A stretch of DNA of 8,379 nt from Dehalococcoidales bacterium (GTDB taxonomy: Bacteria; Chloroflexota; Dehalococcoidia; Dehalococcoidales; GCA-2688105). The position numbers and the translations under genes were made by a program. The notes below the pieces were generated by a model that had not been told where the DNA came from, did no database searches, and worked only from the letters and a program-made list of their open reading frames with translations. Each line of letters opens with the position of its first letter. Position 1 is the first letter of the stretch. The stretch spans positions 1-8,379 of the forward strand of contig DAOWJS010000035.1 of assembly GCA_030640255.1 (NCBI GenBank). Direction: 5' to 3'. Positions 5,631 to 8,379 of the stretch are shown here, piece by piece.

Positions 5631-6806
5631 TTAAACTACCAGACTCCTGTCAGGCAACCTGCCACTAATCAACTTCAGTGCCTGCACCTGACTATGATTA
5701 CCGACAATAACCCCGGGCTGAGCGATTACACTATTGCCCAGGCTACACCCCTCACCCAGCATCGCCCCTATATTCACCATGTGGTGTTCATCGTCAACCT
5801 TGACATCAGCTTCGCCACTACAGGCAGTAAAGTGCCCTTTTATAACACAGCCCCTATCAATAACCGAATCCTGGATTATACACCCAGTCCCAATATTAAC
5901 ATCACTACCAATAACACTATTCTTTATCTCGGTAAACGGTGAAATAACTACATTATCGCCGACACTGGTAGCCGGTAGAAGGCACACATTGGGACCTATA
6001 TCGCAATTGTCCCCGATAACTACCGGACCAACGATATAGGAGTTTGAGCGTATCAATGTGCCTTTCCCTACTGAGACCAATCCTTTTACCGAAACTCCCG
6101 TCTCAATAATACCCTCCAGTTTAGCCTGGATTTGGCGAAGCACGGCATCATTAAGACTTAATATATCCCACGGGTAGGCTACATCAAGCCAGGTGCCATC
6201 TGTTTCCTGAGCCCTAAGCTGCTTGCCCTGGGCAATCATATTGTTCAGGACATCAGGAATATCCAACTCAGGCGCAATAAAGTCATAAATTTGTTGGGTA
6301 AAGGCATAAATACCAGTACTAGCCACATTGCTCTTAGCTTCCTTTGGCTTCTCCACTATATCCTTCACCACACCTTTATCTATAGTCACTACTCCATACC
6401 TGGCCGGATTATCCACCCTCTTTACCAGCACTGCCTCAGGCTTCACGGCCACAAATTGGGCAATGGCATCAGCCTCAATCAGATTGTCACCGGGCAGAAC
6501 CAAAAATTCGTCCTCGGTGACATCCTTAGCCTGTGCCAGGGCATGAGCTGTGCCCAGTTGCTTTTCTTGAGTTGCATAAGTTATGTCAACACCGAACCGC
6601 TCCCCGGAGCCCATATAATCAAATACCTCCTCCCTCCGGTAGCCAATCACTATGACCAGATTACGAATACCGTTTTGGGCTAAAGCTTCAACCACATACT
6701 GCAGGATTGGCTTACCAGCTATGAACAGCATCACCTTAGGTCGGTTAGCCGTAAACGGCCTGAGCCTTTGTCCTTCACCCCCAGCTAGAATCACCGCTTG
6801 TTTCAT
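5631..6806 (-). CDS. Archaeal GlmU-like sugar-1-phosphate nucleotidyltransferase, acetyltransferase site degenerate
   Basis: This 391-residue two-domain protein has an N-terminal nucleotidyltransferase fold (about 1-225): LAGGEGQRLRPFT at 7-19 with the phosphate-binding loop, RPKVM at 22-26, GKPIL at 31-35, LPGDN at 104-108 (metal-binding Asp), EKP at 152-154, and WLDVAYPWDIL at 206-216. A left-handed beta-helix of hexapeptide repeats follows from about 238 (VGKGTLI, YIVGPVVIG, SVGDNV). It is a paralogue of the next gene upstream. H325 survives in KGHF, but the tyrosine three residues on is alanine. The roughly 20 residues that should hold the NxGAGT/Asn acetyl-CoA loop are absent and replaced by GEADVKVDDEHHMV. 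It probably transfers UMP or dTMP to a sugar-1-phosphate without acetylating. The start is ATG with AAGGGG overlapping the upstream stop; glmS follows after 2 nt. The sugar substrate is not determined by the sequence. Confidence 0.85.
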   Translation of the reverse strand: MKQAVILAGGEGQRLRPFTANRPKVMLFIAGKPILQYVVEALAQNGIRNLVIVIGYRREEVFDYMGSGERFGVDITYATQEKQLGTAHALAQAKDVTEDEFLVLPGDNLIEADAIAQFVAVKPEAVLVKRVDNPARYGVVTIDKGVVKDIVEKPKEAKSNVASTGIYAFTQQIYDFIAPELDIPDVLNNMIAQGKQLRAQETDGTWLDVAYPWDILSLNDAVLRQIQAKLEGIIETGVSVKGLVSVGKGTLIRSNSYIVGPVVIGDNCDIGPNVCLLPATSVGDNVVISPFTEIKNSVIGSDVNIGTGCIIQDSVIDRGCVIKGHFTACSGEADVKVDDEHHMVNIGAMLGEGCSLGNSVIAQPGVIVGNHSQVQALKLISGRLPDRSLVV

Positions 6807-6812
6807 GGTTCA

Positions 6813-6819
6813 CCCCTTA
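6813..6819 (-). promoter_or_regulatory. Ribosome binding site overlapping the upstream stop codon
   Basis: TAAGGGG lies 6 nt before the ATG at 6804-6806 and its TAA is the stop of the upstream paralogue. This fixes the start and suggests translational coupling, the same design as at the cooC-folD joint. Confidence 0.65.
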
Positions 6820-8019
6820 AAATAGCCTTGAATTTGGCAAAATAACGCCACTGACTATCGCCCCTGGTCCGATATGAGTATTATTGCCAATCACACAACC
6901 GACATTAATACTAGCGTTAATCCCGGTTTCCACCCTATCCCCTATTATAGCCCCCAGCTTGCGTCTTTTGGTATCTATATTGGCTACTTTTATATCCCTT
7001 TTATCCAGCCTGAGATTGGCAATCTTAGTCCCGGCACCGAGATTACATTCTTCACCAATAATGCTATCACCCACATAGTTATGATGGGGGATTTTACTCC
7101 CGTTCATTATTATGGAATTCTTAACCTCCACGGCACTGCCGATGTGACAATTATCGCCAATAGAGGTACAAGGGCGAATACAGCAATTCGGCCCAATATC
7201 GCCATCCTGCCCAATTATCACCGGACCAACTATATAGGAGCCCGACCTGACTACGGTACCCTTGCCTATAGAAACCACACCCTTCATTACCACGTTCTCT
7301 TCTACCTCACCCAGGTTCTGCACCTCAATACCGGCCAATAAAGATTCATTGGCTGGCAGCAGGTCCCAGGGATAGCTAAGGTCTAGCCAATAGCTAATCT
7401 CCTGATAAGAAACATGATGACCTCTATCTATCATCAATTGTAGGGAATCGGTGAGCTCATACTCCCCCCGTGGTGATTTTGAGGTCTGGGATATGGCACC
7501 AAATATATCTGGAGTGAATAGATATAGACCAGTATTTGCCAAATGGGAAGCAGGTTTCTCCACCTTCTCGTAAATATGGACTACTCTGTCTCCGCTTACC
7601 TCAACCACCCCTAATCCCGTGGTATCCTTAACCTCGGCTACACCTACCGTATTATCATTCTTACTGGATAAACGGCTAATATCTTTTTGACCGGCAACAA
7701 CATCCCCGTTTATCACCAGAAAGTTCCCATCCACCAAGCCTTCAACCGTTTTAAGGGCATCAGCCGTACCCAGTTGCCGCCTCTGGGTTGAATAGCTTAT
7801 ACTTACCCCCCATTGGTCACCGCTGCCAAAGTAATCACGCACCCGCTCATCATGATAGCCAACAATAAAGATAAACTCTCTAATGCCAGCTTTACTGACC
7901 TCAACGAGCAGATGCTCCAGGATAGGCTTATTGGCTATAGGTAGCATCACCTTGGGTCGGGTGTAGGTAAGAGGACGCATCCGGCTACCTTCTCCCGCCG
8001 CTAAAATAATTGCCTTCAA
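6817..8019 (-). CDS. glmU: Archaeal-type bifunctional GlmU: GlcN-1-P acetyltransferase / GlcNAc-1-P uridylyltransferase
   Basis: Expected to acetylate glucosamine-1-P and form UDP-GlcNAc, downstream of GlmS. I place the start at TTG 8019: it lies 1 nt after the upstream stop, has AAAGGG 7 nt before it, and gives the family's MKAIILAAGEGSRMRP opening. An ATG at 8049 would add ten residues, with poor spacing and a 29-nt overlap. In the resulting 400 residues the nucleotidyltransferase domain (1-230) shows LAAGEGSRMRPLT, RPKVMLP, INGDV and WLDLSYPWDLL. The beta-helix tail holds H312, Y315 (PHHNYVGD), NLGAGTKIAN (N335) and K344. These correspond, with a constant offset of 4, to the acetyltransferase residues I remember for Sulfolobus ST0452 (H308, Y311, N331, K340). 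So both activities look intact. Dinucleotide substrate breadth (UTP or dTTP) is known in this family and cannot be read here. Confidence 0.87.
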   Translation of the reverse strand: MKAIILAAGEGSRMRPLTYTRPKVMLPIANKPILEHLLVEVSKAGIREFIFIVGYHDERVRDYFGSGDQWGVSISYSTQRRQLGTADALKTVEGLVDGNFLVINGDVVAGQKDISRLSSKNDNTVGVAEVKDTTGLGVVEVSGDRVVHIYEKVEKPASHLANTGLYLFTPDIFGAISQTSKSPRGEYELTDSLQLMIDRGHHVSYQEISYWLDLSYPWDLLPANESLLAGIEVQNLGEVEENVVMKGVVSIGKGTVVRSGSYIVGPVIIGQDGDIGPNCCIRPCTSIGDNCHIGSAVEVKNSIIMNGSKIPHHNYVGDSIIGEECNLGAGTKIANLRLDKRDIKVANIDTKRRKLGAIIGDRVETGINASINVGCVIGNNTHIGPGAIVSGVILPNSRLF

Positions 8020-8020
8020 C

Positions 8021-8332
8021 CTATTTCCCTTTACTTGCTCTTTCTTCATCTTCCTTCACAACTTTCTTAGCCCACCAATGAGTGATAAGGAAATATATTG
8101 CAGGATAGAGCCATAACAAATTCAATTTATTGACATCTATAAATAGGAAACTCAGCAAAAGAATGGTTTCTGCGAAGAAAATCCTTGGAATTGCATATAG
8201 AGTAACTACCTCACTTGACGGATAAAACTGTCCGTGTTGGTAGCTTCTCTTTTTTTGGAACCAAGTAATGAACATTGTGAATGTAAAAATTGCCAGTGCC
8301 GTCCAGACAATCCATTCAAAAATATTCATCAT
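8021..8332 (-). CDS. Small three-helix membrane protein of unknown function
   Basis: I do not recognise this 103-residue protein. It has three hydrophobic segments: 4-25 (after MMNIFEW), 48-66 and 70-87. KKR at 27-29 and KKVVK at 89-93 flank helices 1 and 3, which by the positive-inside rule puts the N-terminus outside and the charged C-tail (KEDEERASKGK) in the cytoplasm. There is no signal cleavage site or enzymatic motif. The DNA is visibly more A/T-rich than its neighbours. Two ATGs stand in tandem; the first is 11 nt from GGGGAG (8344-8349) and is preferred. It begins 1 nt after the stop of the preceding gene and ends 1 nt before the TTG of glmU, so it belongs to the operon. A link to cell-envelope sugar use is only suggested by position. 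Confidence 0.75.
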   Translation of the reverse strand: MMNIFEWIVWTALAIFTFTMFITWFQKKRSYQHGQFYPSSEVVTLYAIPRIFFAETILLLSFLFIDVNKLNLLWLYPAIYFLITHWWAKKVVKEDEERASKGK

Positions 8333-8333
8333 T

Positions 8334-8379
8334 TTAGTCTTTACTCCCCTTTATACTCTCCTTAACCGCCCTAAGTCCA
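8334..8379 (-). CDS. C-terminal end of an upstream gene (possibly a phosphosugar mutase)
   Basis: A minus-strand frame is open from the window edge to TAA at 8334-8336 and ends GLRAVKESIKGSKD, an amphipathic helix with a charged tail. The stop is 1 nt from the next ATG and the next gene's ribosome binding site lies within these codons, as expected inside a compact operon. The wording is compatible with the last helix of phosphoglucomutase/GlmM-type proteins and the missing step of the pathway is GlmM, but 14 residues cannot identify it. The partner gene lies outside the window. Confidence 0.45.
   Translation of the reverse strand, partial: GLRAVKESIKGSKD

Noticed and set aside
5600..5660. 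glmS ribozyme or riboswitch upstream of glmS
   Set aside because: The upstream coding region ends 2 nt before the glmS ATG, leaving no untranslated leader.
5700..6080. Apparent short DNA repeats within the nucleotidyltransferase genes
   Set aside because: They encode the recurring [LIV]-G-x-x hexapeptide turns and diverge at the DNA level. This is protein repeat structure, not a DNA repeat element.
6874..7341. A 155-codon plus-strand frame rich in Asn, Ile, Pro and His
   Set aside because: It is the reverse of the hexapeptide repeats of the beta-helix domain. The repetitive look comes from those repeats, not from a separate gene.

Overview
Every gene in this window is on the minus strand, so transcription runs from right (8379) to left (1). 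Two functional blocks meet at the only sizeable intergenic gap (3595-3843). Base composition is moderate, with strong AAGGAG-type ribosome binding sites and several GTG/TTG starts. A Wood-Ljungdahl gene set sits beside an archaeal-style UDP-GlcNAc gene set. This combination, with FolD and Fhs wording that resembles what I remember from Dehalococcoidia, suggests an uncultured acetogenic or WLP-bearing Chloroflexota (Dehalococcoidia-like). That placement is inference from memory of protein families, not from a search.

Right block (8379 to 3844), amino-sugar nucleotide synthesis: the last codons of an unidentified gene (possibly a phosphosugar mutase), a small three-helix membrane protein, two tandem paralogous sugar-1-phosphate nucleotidyltransferases with left-handed beta-helix tails, and glmS. 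Junctions are 1-10 nt and stop codons overlap ribosome binding sites, so this is one translationally coupled operon. GlmS makes glucosamine-6-P. After a mutase step, the first nucleotidyltransferase should acetylate GlcN-1-P and uridylylate it. The second paralogue has lost the acetyltransferase motif segment and probably only transfers nucleotides.

Left block (3594 to 35), methyl branch of the Wood-Ljungdahl pathway and CODH maturation: a shrunken CooC gene, fhs (formate-THF ligase), an intact CooC/AcsF-type nickel-insertion ATPase, and folD. It has its own promoter candidate (TTGACT-18-TATATT, 3701-3730) followed by a leader with a 14-bp stem.

The most remarkable observation is that two of these four genes look like clean in-frame deletion products. 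The first CooC copy joins its Walker A half directly to its C-terminal helix, losing about 183 residues. FolD breaks off in its Rossmann domain and continues in frame as the C-terminal strand of an unrelated UPF0145/YbjQ-type protein. Both joints fall at short stretches the two parents would be expected to share (GANA in one, the DAD/(E)AD type in the other). This is either microhomology-mediated deletion in the genome or a chimera made during amplification or assembly, and the two must be told apart before any biology is built on it. No RNA genes, CRISPR arrays or insertion sequences were seen.
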